Positions 39,276-46,845 of a stretch of 60,419 nucleotides of DNA are shown in pieces. Positions within the stretch are counted from its first letter, which is position 1; the number at the start of each line of letters is the position of its first letter. Origin of the DNA: Planctomycetaceae bacterium (GTDB lineage: Bacteria > Planctomycetota > Planctomycetia > Planctomycetales > Planctomycetaceae); assembly GCA_947476295.1 (NCBI GenBank), contig CANJQC010000015.1, positions 1 through 60,419 of the forward strand. The letters run 5' to 3'. The position numbers and the translations under genes were made by a program. The notes under the pieces are model-generated. The model was given only the letters and a program-made list of their open reading frames with translations. It was not told the origin of the DNA and ran no database searches.

Positions 39276-39384
39276 TTTGGAACACTAATCTTCACTGATT
39301 AACGCTAATCAGGGCACTGCAATGTGCACATGTTTCATTGCTCCTTGTTATTAGTGCAAATTAGTGAAGATTAGTGTTCCAAAA
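39276..39384. repeat. CTAATC repeats R4 and R5 (inverted pair)
   Basis: R4 (39276-39310) reads TTTGGAACACTAATCTTCAC rightward. R5 (39349-39384) is its inverted partner, ending GATTAGTGTTCCAAAA. Together they form a hairpin-capable unit of about 109 bp between the GxxExxY start and the ribF stop. Flanking bases are also shared with the other pair (GGAG before R1 and R4, TGATT after R3 and R5), so the family unit extends a little beyond the core. Confidence 0.85.
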
Positions 39385-39393
39385 GTGATTCAG

Positions 39394-40317
39394 TTAACCT
39401 CTGGGGCGCTGCATTAACCTCGTCGTTTCAACATCTTCACGGATCTGTTGCACGAGGCGTTCGATCGAATCAAATGACTGCAACGGGCGAATTTCAGCCA
39501 GCAGATCGACCTGAAATATCTTGTCGTAAAGATCGCCACTAAATCCATCAATGTGACATTCGACTTTTTCACGATGCTCGCCGAATGTCGGATTCGGGCC
39601 GATGCTGACCGCCACCGGATAACACCTGCCATCACGCGTCGTACGACCGGCATAGACTCCGTGTGCCGGCAACAGTGTGGCAACTTCAGCGAGATTCGCG
39701 GTGGGAAAACCGAGCCCGGCACCGCGGCCTGCTCCGCGACGCACAATGCCCGTCATACGGTATGGATGCCCCAGCAACTGCGCCGCCTTATGCAGAGATC
39801 GACTGCAGATGAGTTCGCGGATATGGCTGGATGAAATAAGTTGTCCGTTGGTTTCGACCGGACTCACAATGCGACACGGCACGGACGCTCGTTCACAGAA
39901 TCCCTGTAACATCGCGGTGTCGCCCTTTCGCTCCCGACCGAACCGAAAATTTGGCCCTTCCACCACACCTTTCGCCTGAAATGAGTCCAGAACAACGGCA
40001 TGAAAGAACTGCTCCGCCGTCATCTCCAAAAGCGACTTTGTCACAGGCAATACAATCACCGAATCAGCTCCGGCCGCGCGCAGCAGTTCAATCCGGTCTT
40101 GAATGGTCGTCAGTATCGGTGGTGTGAACTCAGGACGAAGCACGGCGATGGGATGTGGATCGAATGTAACGGCCACAGCCTGAGTACCCTGCTCTGCCGC
40201 CAGTTCCCGCAATGCAGCGAGCATCACGGCATGACCAAGGTGAACTCCGTCAAAATTCCCGATTGCCACGCAGCCGTGCAATTGCCCGGCGGTCACGGGT
40301 ATAGTCAATCTTGTCAT
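39394..40317 (-). CDS. ribF: Bifunctional riboflavin kinase/FAD synthetase
   Basis: 307 residues from ATG 40317, placed so that the protein begins MTRLTIPVTA shortly before the nucleotidyltransferase motif. The frame is open to 40461, but the extra part is not conserved-looking and spans a hairpin. Residues 15-180 are the FAD synthetase module with GNFDGVHLGHA (20-30) and VLPVTKSLLEMTAEQFF, VVEGPNFRFGRERKGD and SSSHIRELI. The C-terminal riboflavin kinase has RGAGRGAGLGFPTANL and HGVYAGRT. It makes FMN and FAD in the cytoplasm. The ribosome site before ATG 40317 is weak. It may have been in an operon with the ThiF-like gene before the repeat unit intervened. Confidence 0.93.
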   Translation of the reverse strand: MTRLTIPVTAGQLHGCVAIGNFDGVHLGHAVMLAALRELAAEQGTQAVAVTFDPHPIAVLRPEFTPPILTTIQDRIELLRAAGADSVIVLPVTKSLLEMTAEQFFHAVVLDSFQAKGVVEGPNFRFGRERKGDTAMLQGFCERASVPCRIVSPVETNGQLISSSHIRELICSRSLHKAAQLLGHPYRMTGIVRRGAGRGAGLGFPTANLAEVATLLPAHGVYAGRTTRDGRCYPVAVSIGPNPTFGEHREKVECHIDGFSGDLYDKIFQVDLLAEIRPLQSFDSIERLVQQIREDVETTRLMQRPRG

Positions 40318-40356
40318 GGATTGGGAAGCGTCTGAATGCGTTCGACATGGACTAAA

Positions 40357-40385
40357 ATCGCCCCCGAGTTTAGCTCGGGGGCGAT
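40357..40385 (-). terminator. Strong hairpin upstream of ribF
   Basis: A perfect 12-bp stem (ATCGCCCCCGAG / CTCGGGGGCGAT) with a five-base loop, 40 bp upstream of the ribF start. On the minus strand it is followed by TTTTAGTCC, so it could act as a terminator or leader attenuator. It does not look like the FMN riboswitch. Confidence 0.55.
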
Positions 40386-40469
40386 CATTCAATAGCACTA
40401 AACATTGCGTGAAATTGTACTTACTTTGACTCAAAATGGCAGGCACTTCCAGCGTTCTCACCCACGGCT

Positions 40470-40590
40470 GGCCAATTTGTGAATTTGTAGGGTGGGACCA
40501 GCGGAGCGCAGGCCCACCAGATCGAATGAATGGTGGGCCTGCGCTGTCGCTTGTCCCACCCTACATACGGCGTAGGTTCACAAACTGGCC
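40470..40590. repeat. 121-bp palindromic element (GTAGGGTGGGAC type)
   Basis: The inner arms 40487-40519 (GTAGGGTGGGACCAGCG...) and 40531-40564 (...GTCCCACCCTAC) pair almost fully around an 11-base loop. Outer arms GGCCAATTTGTGAA (40470-40483) and TTCACAAACTGGCC (40577-40590) extend the symmetry. It lies in the 382-bp space between ribF and the esterase gene, which otherwise shows no gene. It has the size and form of a non-coding miniature element. It could also terminate transcription. Confidence 0.8.
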
Positions 40591-40699
40591 GACGATGCAC
40601 AGGTCGGAGTCGCAAGGTACCGGTGGAAGCGAAATCCTGTACATTAGTGTCTTCCGCTGCTTAGTTCCCTGTTCCTGCCCCAAAAGAGACTGGTCCATC

Positions 40700-42439
40700 A
40701 TGTATCGATTATTGTTTTTGCTCTTTGCTTTGCTGCCAACTGCGTTTCTGACTGTTCCAACGGCAAGCGGGATGGAAGAGGAATATCCGGTGCCTCCCGA
40801 AGGCGAAGTAAAGGACGGCGTGCCTCAGGGAAAAGTCGAAGGTCCATTTGAATTTCGCAGTTCCGTTTTCGTTGGCACGGTCCGCGAATACTGGGTCTAC
40901 GTCCCAGCCCAGTACGATCCCGAGAAACCGCCGTGTCTGATGATCGTTCAGGACGGTCTTGGCATGGCGAAAAACTGGCGGTTGCCAATCGTGCTGGACA
41001 ATATGATTCATTCCGGGGAGATTCCCGTACAGCTGGGAATCTTTGTCGGACACGGCAGCGTTCCGGCTGCGAATGAAAATGCGCAGCCACGTTTCAACCG
41101 CAGCTTCGAATACGATGGCCTCGGCGACCGCTACGCGCGATTCCTGATTGACGAGCTTCTGCCGGAAGTCGCGAGGACATGGAAATTCAGCAACAACCCG
41201 GACGATCGTTGTCTCGCCGGTGCCAGTTCTGGCGGCATCTGTGCGTTCAATGCCGCATGGGAACGTCCGGATGCGTTTCGTCGAGTCATCAGTACGATCG
41301 GTACATTCGTAGCGCTGCGTGGGGCGGATGCGTTTCCGAGCCTGATCCGCAAGACTGAAAATAAACCACTGCGTATCTTTCTTCAGGACGGAAGCAGCGA
41401 TCTTGACATTTACGCCGGAAGCTGGTGGCACGCGAATCAGGCAATGTTGTCCGCTCTTCAGTACTCGGGCTATGACGTGAATCACGTCTGGGGCGAAGGT
41501 GGCCACAACGGAAAACACAGCGCCGCCATCATGCCGGATGCCCTGCGCTGGATCTGGCGCGGCTATCCGGAACCGCTCAAGGTAGGCAAAGCCAAAGAAC
41601 GTCGCATGGATTTGGTGATCGAAGATGAAGACTGGCAGCTTGTGAGCACTGGCCACAAGTTCACGGAAGGACCAGCAGTCAATGACGCGGGTGAAATCTA
41701 TTTTACGGACATTCCAAACAACCGCATTCACAAGGTGAGTGCCGACGGCAAGGTCTCTGTTTTTGCCGAGGACTCAGGTGCTGCCAACGGACTGATGATG
41801 GGGCCGGATGGTCTGCTCTACGCTTGTCGGCATGCTGACGGACAGATCGTGCGTTATGCGGCGGATGGCAAGTCACGAGACGTTGTTGTCGATGGCATTA
41901 AGGGCAATGATCTGGTGTTGCTGAGCAACGGAACGGGCTATTGCACGGATCCGGACAACAAGAAGATCTTCTATTTCACGATCAATGGTGAAAAGAAAGA
42001 AGTAGACAGCGGTATTGAGTTTCCAAATGGCGTGATGACGTCCCCCGATCAGACGTTGCTGACCGTCGCAAACACGCGAGGACGCTTCTGTTATTCGTTC
42101 CAGATTCAGCCGGACGGAACGCTGGGAGCGAAACAGGAATACGGCTGGCTGCATGTGACCGATCATCTGCAAACCGGTGCGGATGGAATGGCGGTCGATA
42201 CCGAAGGCCGCATGTATGTGACGACGGCTCTGGGCGTGCAGGTGATGGACCAGCTTGGTCGCGTCAATCTAATCCTTAGCAAGCCCAAAGATGCGTGGCT
42301 GTCTAACGTCGTTTTCGGCGGGCCGGAACGAGACGTGCTGTATGTGACCTGCGGAGACAGCGTCTTCAAACGCCGCATCCGCGCAACGGGCGTCGATCCC
42401 TGGAAAGATCCGGCGAAACCACCAAAGCCCGGTCTGTAG
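40700..42439 (+). CDS. Secreted esterase fused to an SMP-30/gluconolactonase propeller
   Basis: 579 residues from ATG 40700, where a signal peptide starts (MYRLLFLLFALLPTAFLTVP). The longer frame from 40436 runs through the palindrome and is not coding. Residues about 55-290 form an alpha/beta-hydrolase of the Fes/enterochelin-esterase type (REYWVYVPAQYDPEKPPCLM, a nucleophile elbow in AGASSGGICAFNAAW, and GGHNGKHSAAIMPDALRWIW as the His block). Residues about 315-575 are an SMP-30/gluconolactonase six-bladed propeller (FTEGPAVNDAGEIYFTDIPN, ANGLMMGPDGLLYACRH, GIEFPNGVMTSPDQTLL). The pairing suggests cleavage of a sugar ester followed by lactone hydrolysis, but no substrate can be named. Confidence 0.88.
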   Translation: MYRLLFLLFALLPTAFLTVPTASGMEEEYPVPPEGEVKDGVPQGKVEGPFEFRSSVFVGTVREYWVYVPAQYDPEKPPCLMIVQDGLGMAKNWRLPIVLDNMIHSGEIPVQLGIFVGHGSVPAANENAQPRFNRSFEYDGLGDRYARFLIDELLPEVARTWKFSNNPDDRCLAGASSGGICAFNAAWERPDAFRRVISTIGTFVALRGADAFPSLIRKTENKPLRIFLQDGSSDLDIYAGSWWHANQAMLSALQYSGYDVNHVWGEGGHNGKHSAAIMPDALRWIWRGYPEPLKVGKAKERRMDLVIEDEDWQLVSTGHKFTEGPAVNDAGEIYFTDIPNNRIHKVSADGKVSVFAEDSGAANGLMMGPDGLLYACRHADGQIVRYAADGKSRDVVVDGIKGNDLVLLSNGTGYCTDPDNKKIFYFTINGEKKEVDSGIEFPNGVMTSPDQTLLTVANTRGRFCYSFQIQPDGTLGAKQEYGWLHVTDHLQTGADGMAVDTEGRMYVTTALGVQVMDQLGRVNLILSKPKDAWLSNVVFGGPERDVLYVTCGDSVFKRRIRATGVDPWKDPAKPPKPGL

Positions 42440-42614
42440 CCTATGAAGTGACTGCAAGCGAAGAATCTCAAAAACAGGGACTATCGAAATTGCCTCACCC
42501 ACTTCATTTGACATTCCGTCTAGTCGTCCTTATCCTTGAATCTTGCCCTGTCTTCTGTACTTGCGTTGTCTGCGTGGGTGAGTGGGTTAAGAATCAACAA
42601 ATTGGAGGTTTGTT

Positions 42615-43163
42615 ATGAAAGTGGATCGTTTGGTTTGTTTGGGTGTTATGGCTGGACTGATTGCTTTTGGCGATCTGTCTGAGGCTGGTCCTTTCCGTCA
42701 CTCCAGCGATTTAGGATCATATGGAAACTCTGGCGGATCGACTGGATCTTATGGGTCAGCAGGCGACTATGGTTCAACTGGATCTCACGGATCAGCAGGC
42801 GACTATGGTTCAACTGGATCGCATGGCTCTTATGGATCAGCAGGCGACTATGGTTCAACTGGATCTCACGGATCGCATGGCTCACGAAGAGTACGTCACT
42901 CCTCTGCGTCGTACGGTTCCAGTGGATCTGACGGATCAGTAGGCGACTATGGTTCAACTGGATCGCATGGATCGCATGGCTCACGAAGAGCACGTCACTC
43001 CTCTGCGTCGTACGGTTCCAGTGGATCTCACGGAGCCGATGCTTCAAGCGGTGGATCTTCAGGTGGTCGCGCTGCTCGCCGAGCATCGCGTGGTTCTCAT
43101 GGATCCACGGGTTCAACTGGCTCATATGGATCTCACTCATCAGGTGGATCGAACGTATGGTAG
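42615..43163 (+). CDS. Secreted Gly-Ser tandem-repeat protein
   Basis: 182 residues from ATG 42615 with GGAGG seven bases upstream. A signal peptide (VCLGVMAGLIAFGDLSEA) precedes a low-complexity mature chain made of GSTGSHGSAGDY-like units. Two longer copies carry a basic insert (HGSHGSRRVRHSSASYGSSG and HGSHGSRRARHSSASYGSSG). The tail is again Gly-Ser with a basic patch (GGRAARRASRGS) and ends SNVW. The pattern GS-aromatic/His is like intrinsically disordered surface or matrix proteins. No enzyme domain is present. The function is unknown. The clean leader and ribosome site argue that it is real in spite of the repeats. Confidence 0.75.
   Translation: MKVDRLVCLGVMAGLIAFGDLSEAGPFRHSSDLGSYGNSGGSTGSYGSAGDYGSTGSHGSAGDYGSTGSHGSYGSAGDYGSTGSHGSHGSRRVRHSSASYGSSGSDGSVGDYGSTGSHGSHGSRRARHSSASYGSSGSHGADASSGGSSGGRAARRASRGSHGSTGSTGSYGSHSSGGSNVW
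42721..43050 (+). repeat. Tandem DNA repeats inside the Gly-Ser gene
   Basis: Blocks reading GGCGACTATGGTTCAACTGG recur at least four times, joined by GATCTCACGGATCAGCAG-like spacers. A longer block containing CACGTCACTCCTCTGCGTCG-like sequence occurs twice. Near-identity at DNA level, including silent positions, points to recent duplication and to likely length variation between strains. Confidence 0.85.
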
Positions 43164-43215
43164 TTTCTGTCGCTGCGTCAGAATTGACGGCAACGCACGG
43201 AAACAGAAATTCGGG

Positions 43216-43264
43216 AAACGCCATCTGGTCACCAGTAAATCTGGCTGACCGCTGGCGTTTCTTT
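43216..43264 (+). terminator. Terminator-like hairpin
   Basis: AAACGCCA (43216-43223) pairs with TGGCGTTT (43253-43260), with an inner CTGGT/ACCAG stem in the loop, and is followed by CTTTC. It lies 52 bp after the Gly-Ser gene. Confidence 0.5.
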
Positions 43265-43380
43265 CAATTCCGCTATTACAAAACGGAAGAGCCACGGAGG
43301 CCGCTCAGCACTTCGTTGCCGTTCGCGTCAGGGACACCGCGAGCTGTCGGCAATATCGCTCTTTGTTGTGAACCGCACCG

Positions 43381-43959
43381 ATGGTTGTCGGTCTGAGAAA
43401 AATGCTTTGCAAAGCCGGTTACGCAGTGCTTAGCCTGTGGCTGGCATTTCACGTCTTTGCAGTCTTTATTTCTCCGGCTGCCATGCCCCCCGCATCACCG
43501 CTGCTTGAAGACGGTTATCGATTTGCATTGCCGTACAACGAGGCTCTGTTCCTGAACCATGGCTATCACTACTTCGCGCCGGATCCTGGTGCCAGCACTT
43601 TGATTGCCTGGGAAATCCCGCGTGACGGTGACGCACCGGCGGTCGGACGATTTCCGGACGTCTCCATTCATCCTCGGCTGTTGTATCACCGCTATTTTAT
43701 GCTGGCGGAAAATGTCTGGGCATTCGATGACGAGACTCAGCAGGATATGCTGAAAGCCTACGCACGGCACTTCGCAGGCCACTTTGGTGCGGATCGTATT
43801 TCACTCAGTCGGATCAGCCACGAACCGTCCTCAATTTTGCGGCTGCAGGCTGGTGGAAAACTGGATGACCCGGAGACTTTTCAGAAAGACCTGCTCGGCG
43901 ATTTCGATTTTTCTGCTGATCCCGATGAGCCGGATTCCACAGTGGCCCGGAATTTCTGA
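43381..43959 (+). CDS. Membrane-anchored protein paired with HTTM
   Basis: 192 residues from ATG 43381; ATG 43402 is a possible later start. One N-terminal hydrophobic segment (AGYAVLSLWLAFHVFAVFIS) is followed by a soluble domain of about 160 residues with LNHGYHYFAPDPGASTLIAW and RLLYHRYFMLAEN. I do not know a named family, but short proteins of this kind (HYFAPDPG motif) are commonly found directly before HTTM genes in planctomycetes (recollection). It ends 12 bp before the HTTM start on the same strand, so the two are almost certainly co-translated and probably act together at the membrane. Confidence 0.7.
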   Translation: MVVGLRKMLCKAGYAVLSLWLAFHVFAVFISPAAMPPASPLLEDGYRFALPYNEALFLNHGYHYFAPDPGASTLIAWEIPRDGDAPAVGRFPDVSIHPRLLYHRYFMLAENVWAFDDETQQDMLKAYARHFAGHFGADRISLSRISHEPSSILRLQAGGKLDDPETFQKDLLGDFDFSADPDEPDSTVARNF

Positions 43960-43971
43960 GGGAGTGCAGCC

Positions 43972-45510
43972 GTGAAAGAGCAGCTTGGTACTTCTTCGTT
44001 AATAAGTGTTCTGACGACAGTTCGACGCTGTGTGGATCAAATTGTCGCGGCATGGCATCGCTTTTGGTTTGATCCTCTGGACCCGCTAATGCTGGGCATC
44101 ATCAGGCTGCTGACGGGCTGGATGCTGTTCTACAATCTGCTGACTTGGTCGTTGCGGCTGGAAACATTCTTCGGGCGTAATGGCGTGCAGCCGCTCGAGA
44201 CCGTGAAGCGGCTTTATGAGTCCCGATATGTCTTTTCGTTCTGGCTGTGGATCGATGATCAATATCTGTGGCCCGTTCATATTGGCTGCATTGTCGTGGC
44301 AGCACTGTTCTGCATGGGAGCAGCAACACGTGTGACTTCGATTTTGGCTTTCCTTATTACGATTTCTTATTCCCAGCGCGTGCCTGTTGCAAATTTTGGA
44401 TTCGATCAGATCCTGGGTATGATGTGTCTGTATCTGGCATTGTCCCCCTGCGGCGCGGCGATTTCGGCGGACAGCCTGATTCGAAAGTGGTGGCACCGCC
44501 GAAAGGGTCTCACACAGGGTGTCGCACCCGTCCGGTTTGCGTCGGCTCGAATGGCAAGTCGTCTGATCCAGCTGCACCTGTGTGCAATCTATTTTTGGTC
44601 CGGCTTTTCAAAGCTGAAGGGTACGACATGGTGGACCGGCGAAGCCATGTGGAATGTAGTCGCCAATCAGGAATACCAGACCCTCGATCTCACATGGATG
44701 GCATGGACACCGTGGCTTCCGTTTCTGATCGCCCATGTCACAATCGCGTGGGAAGCGTTTTTCATTGTACTGGTCTGGAATCGTCGGCTGCGGCCTTTCG
44801 TGCTTGCGATGGGGACAATGATGCACTTCGGGATCGGGGCTTTCCTGGGAATGTGGACGTTCGGGCTCATCATGACGTTTGCGTACCTGTCGTTTGCCGA
44901 TCCAGAGATCTGGCGGACTCGATTCGCTCAGATGCATGCTCGCTTCACCCGCCGAGTCTTAGCAGCATCGATTGCCGTTAAAGCCGAGCCAAAAGAGCCC
45001 GTCCATGGGATTGTCATAACAACTGGCGATCCGCAACCTGCTTCACTGCCGATATCTGCGGTCCCTGCATTGACGGCCGAGTTGCAGTTGAGCCGAAAAC
45101 ACGTTTCGTCCGTTCAGATCGCGGCATCCATGTGCAGCGTTCTTGTCATCGCGATCGATGTGCATCATCGCAGCAGTTTGCGGGAACATTTTCGCGCTCA
45201 TGCATTTGATTGTCGAGCTGTGGATTGTGGGGACCGAGCCATGCATCTGCTTCATCGACAGCAGTATTCTGCAATTGTGGTTCACGGGAGCGGCTATTTT
45301 CAGACAGATCTGCTAGGTCTGGTGTCGGACGTACTTGATTACGGCAACGTCCCTGTGCTTGTGTTGCTGGCGGGTGGTCAGAATTCGATCGCATCACATT
45401 TCAGCCAGATGCCAGTGGTGGAATGTCGCCTGCTTCCGGCGTCACTTCGTGAAATCCGCAACAGCGTTGAATCGTTGCTGGCGCGGTGCGGAAATCCGGT
45501 CACTGAATAG
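43972..45510 (+). CDS. HTTM membrane protein with C-terminal receiver-like domain
   Basis: 512 residues from GTG 43972, with GGGAG seven bases upstream. Residues about 25-325 form a horizontally transferred transmembrane (HTTM) domain, related to vitamin K-dependent gamma-carboxylase, with several helices (MLGIIRLLTGWMLFYNLLTW, FLITISYSQRVPVANFGFDQ, HLCAIYFWSGFSKLKGTTWW, MGTMMHFGIGAFLGMWTFGL). After a linker, residues about 385-500 alternate hydrophobic strands and helices (VLVIAIDVHHRSSLREHFRA, YSAIVVHGSGYF, NVPVLVLLAGG) like a CheY receiver. The acidic pocket and phosphoacceptor Asp are not convincing, so it would be a degenerate receiver. Usual HTTM proteins lack this tail. The chemistry of the HTTM part in bacteria is unproven. 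Confidence 0.8.
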   Translation: MKEQLGTSSLISVLTTVRRCVDQIVAAWHRFWFDPLDPLMLGIIRLLTGWMLFYNLLTWSLRLETFFGRNGVQPLETVKRLYESRYVFSFWLWIDDQYLWPVHIGCIVVAALFCMGAATRVTSILAFLITISYSQRVPVANFGFDQILGMMCLYLALSPCGAAISADSLIRKWWHRRKGLTQGVAPVRFASARMASRLIQLHLCAIYFWSGFSKLKGTTWWTGEAMWNVVANQEYQTLDLTWMAWTPWLPFLIAHVTIAWEAFFIVLVWNRRLRPFVLAMGTMMHFGIGAFLGMWTFGLIMTFAYLSFADPEIWRTRFAQMHARFTRRVLAASIAVKAEPKEPVHGIVITTGDPQPASLPISAVPALTAELQLSRKHVSSVQIAASMCSVLVIAIDVHHRSSLREHFRAHAFDCRAVDCGDRAMHLLHRQQYSAIVVHGSGYFQTDLLGLVSDVLDYGNVPVLVLLAGGQNSIASHFSQMPVVECRLLPASLREIRNSVESLLARCGNPVTE

Positions 45511-45548
45511 ACCTGTAATTGTTTGTCTGCTTCTGTGTGACGCCGATT

Positions 45549-46679
45549 ATGAACGAACTTAATGCATTGGCTGTCCGAGTTCTCTCAGTATCGGCAGCCT
45601 GCCTGATGCTGCTGGTGGCAGGTTGCGCGAAAGCACCGAATTCGCCGGATGTGATGATGGAACGCGCGAAGATTCTAATGGATCGCGGCCAGGCAGTGGA
45701 AGCCATTCCGCTGCTGGACGGCGTGCTGACGGCCATGCCGCAAAATCCTGAAGCGTATTATCAGCGAGGCCTTGCGTATGAAAATCTCAACCTGCCTGAA
45801 AAGGCTTTGGCCGACTACGTCGCCTGTCTGAAGCTGGATAAACTTCGCACCGACGCTCTCAACAATCAGGCTGTTCAGCTTGCCAAACTCAAGCGGTACG
45901 GCCAAGCCATCGCCGCGTTCACAGAACTTGTCGATCTGGATCCGGAAGATTTTCTGGGATACCGCAATCGCGGACTCTGCCGATTCGATATGCACGACGC
46001 TGCTGGCGCGCTGCAGGACTATGACACGGCCCTGAAGCTGAATCCCGATGATCCATCGTCGTGGTTTCAGCGCGGCAAAGTTCATCTGTCAATGAACACT
46101 CTGGACGCTGCAGACAGTGATTTTTCAAAGGCACTGGAACTGGACCGTGAATTTGCAAAAGCATGGATGAATCGCGGCGTTGTGCGATATCGCAAAGGTG
46201 AAAAATCATGGGCAGCTGACGATTTGACGAAGGCTCAGGAACTGGACAGCAATATCGTTCTGCCCACGATTGATTTCTTCAGTGACGCTGCACCTTCCGC
46301 TGCTGCGACCAAAGTCATGGCGCGGTCGGTGTGGGACAGTTGCCGTCCTTTCATTGAAGAAGAACTTGCCGACCGAGGATTTACAGTATTGGTCTTTGTG
46401 CGAGAGTTCCCGGATCTGCAGTGTGCTGAACTGACAGGGGAATTTGATGGCCAGCCTCGTACGGTCCTTGTGACATGTCAGCAAAAAGGGCAATCCTCCG
46501 TCTCCCTGCCCTGCCCTGATTCGCAGTCAGTTGCCGGCGAAAAGCGAATACTGTGTTCGCTGCTTGTGCTGCAAATGTCGGGCGAAAATGGTGTTGATCC
46601 AATGGTTGCTCGGTTCGAACAACAGTGGAATCCTGATGCTCAGGCAGGTGAACCATTGATAATGAACTACAACCTCTGA
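45549..46679 (+). CDS. TPR lipoprotein
   Basis: 376 residues from ATG 45549, selected because the lipoprotein signal (VRVLSVSAACLMLLVAGC) starts there. LVAGC is a lipobox. Residues about 40-235 contain five to six tetratricopeptide repeats (GQAVEAIPLLDGVLTAMPQN, PEAYYQRGLAYENLNLPEKA, PSSWFQRGKVHLSMNTLDAA, AKAWMNRGVVRYRKGEKSWA). The C-terminal 130 residues have no recognised family. It starts 38 bp after the HTTM gene and could share its transcript. A scaffold role at the envelope is inferred. Confidence 0.82.
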   Translation: MNELNALAVRVLSVSAACLMLLVAGCAKAPNSPDVMMERAKILMDRGQAVEAIPLLDGVLTAMPQNPEAYYQRGLAYENLNLPEKALADYVACLKLDKLRTDALNNQAVQLAKLKRYGQAIAAFTELVDLDPEDFLGYRNRGLCRFDMHDAAGALQDYDTALKLNPDDPSSWFQRGKVHLSMNTLDAADSDFSKALELDREFAKAWMNRGVVRYRKGEKSWAADDLTKAQELDSNIVLPTIDFFSDAAPSAAATKVMARSVWDSCRPFIEEELADRGFTVLVFVREFPDLQCAELTGEFDGQPRTVLVTCQQKGQSSVSLPCPDSQSVAGEKRILCSLLVLQMSGENGVDPMVARFEQQWNPDAQAGEPLIMNYNL

Positions 46680-46845
46680 GAATGGACCAGGTCATCATCA
46701 CGGTTTGCACAGCTGCTGCAATTCTAAGGCAGCACTCAGAAACCTGCCTGCAAAGAGTTGTGTCGATCTCCTATAGTACGAAGCCGTTGGCATTGAGCTG
46801 ACGGCTTCTTCCGATTATGGCCTTGACCTGAAGAGAAAATTGTTC

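Larger units (their letters stand above)
38677..39384. mobile_element. Candidate GxxExxY insertion unit with terminal inverted repeats
   Basis: This 708-bp unit is bounded by inverted repeats. The left end reads TTTGGAACACTAATCTTC(G)CTAAT from 38677, and the right end reads the same on the minus strand from 39384 (23 of the first 24 bases match). Within it lie two more direct/inverted copies and one gene, the GxxExxY nuclease. Each repeat contains CTAATC-type motifs spaced ten bases apart. Outside the unit only 9 bp remain to the ribF stop and 22 bp to the ThiF-like start, as if it had been inserted between two neighbouring genes. I see no target duplication. The mobile nature is inference from structure. 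Confidence 0.55.

Noticed and set aside
40357-40385. FMN riboswitch before ribF
   Set aside because: Only a simple perfect hairpin is present. The conserved multi-helix FMN element sequences are not seen.
40709-41731. 340-codon minus-strand frame opposite the esterase/SMP-30 gene
   Set aside because: The plus strand encodes two recognisable domains over the same bases; the reverse frame has none.
42646-43224. 192-codon minus-strand and two plus-strand frames through the Gly-Ser repeats
   Set aside because: Tandem DNA repeats keep all frames open. Only the plus frame from 42615 has both a signal peptide and a GGAGG ribosome site.
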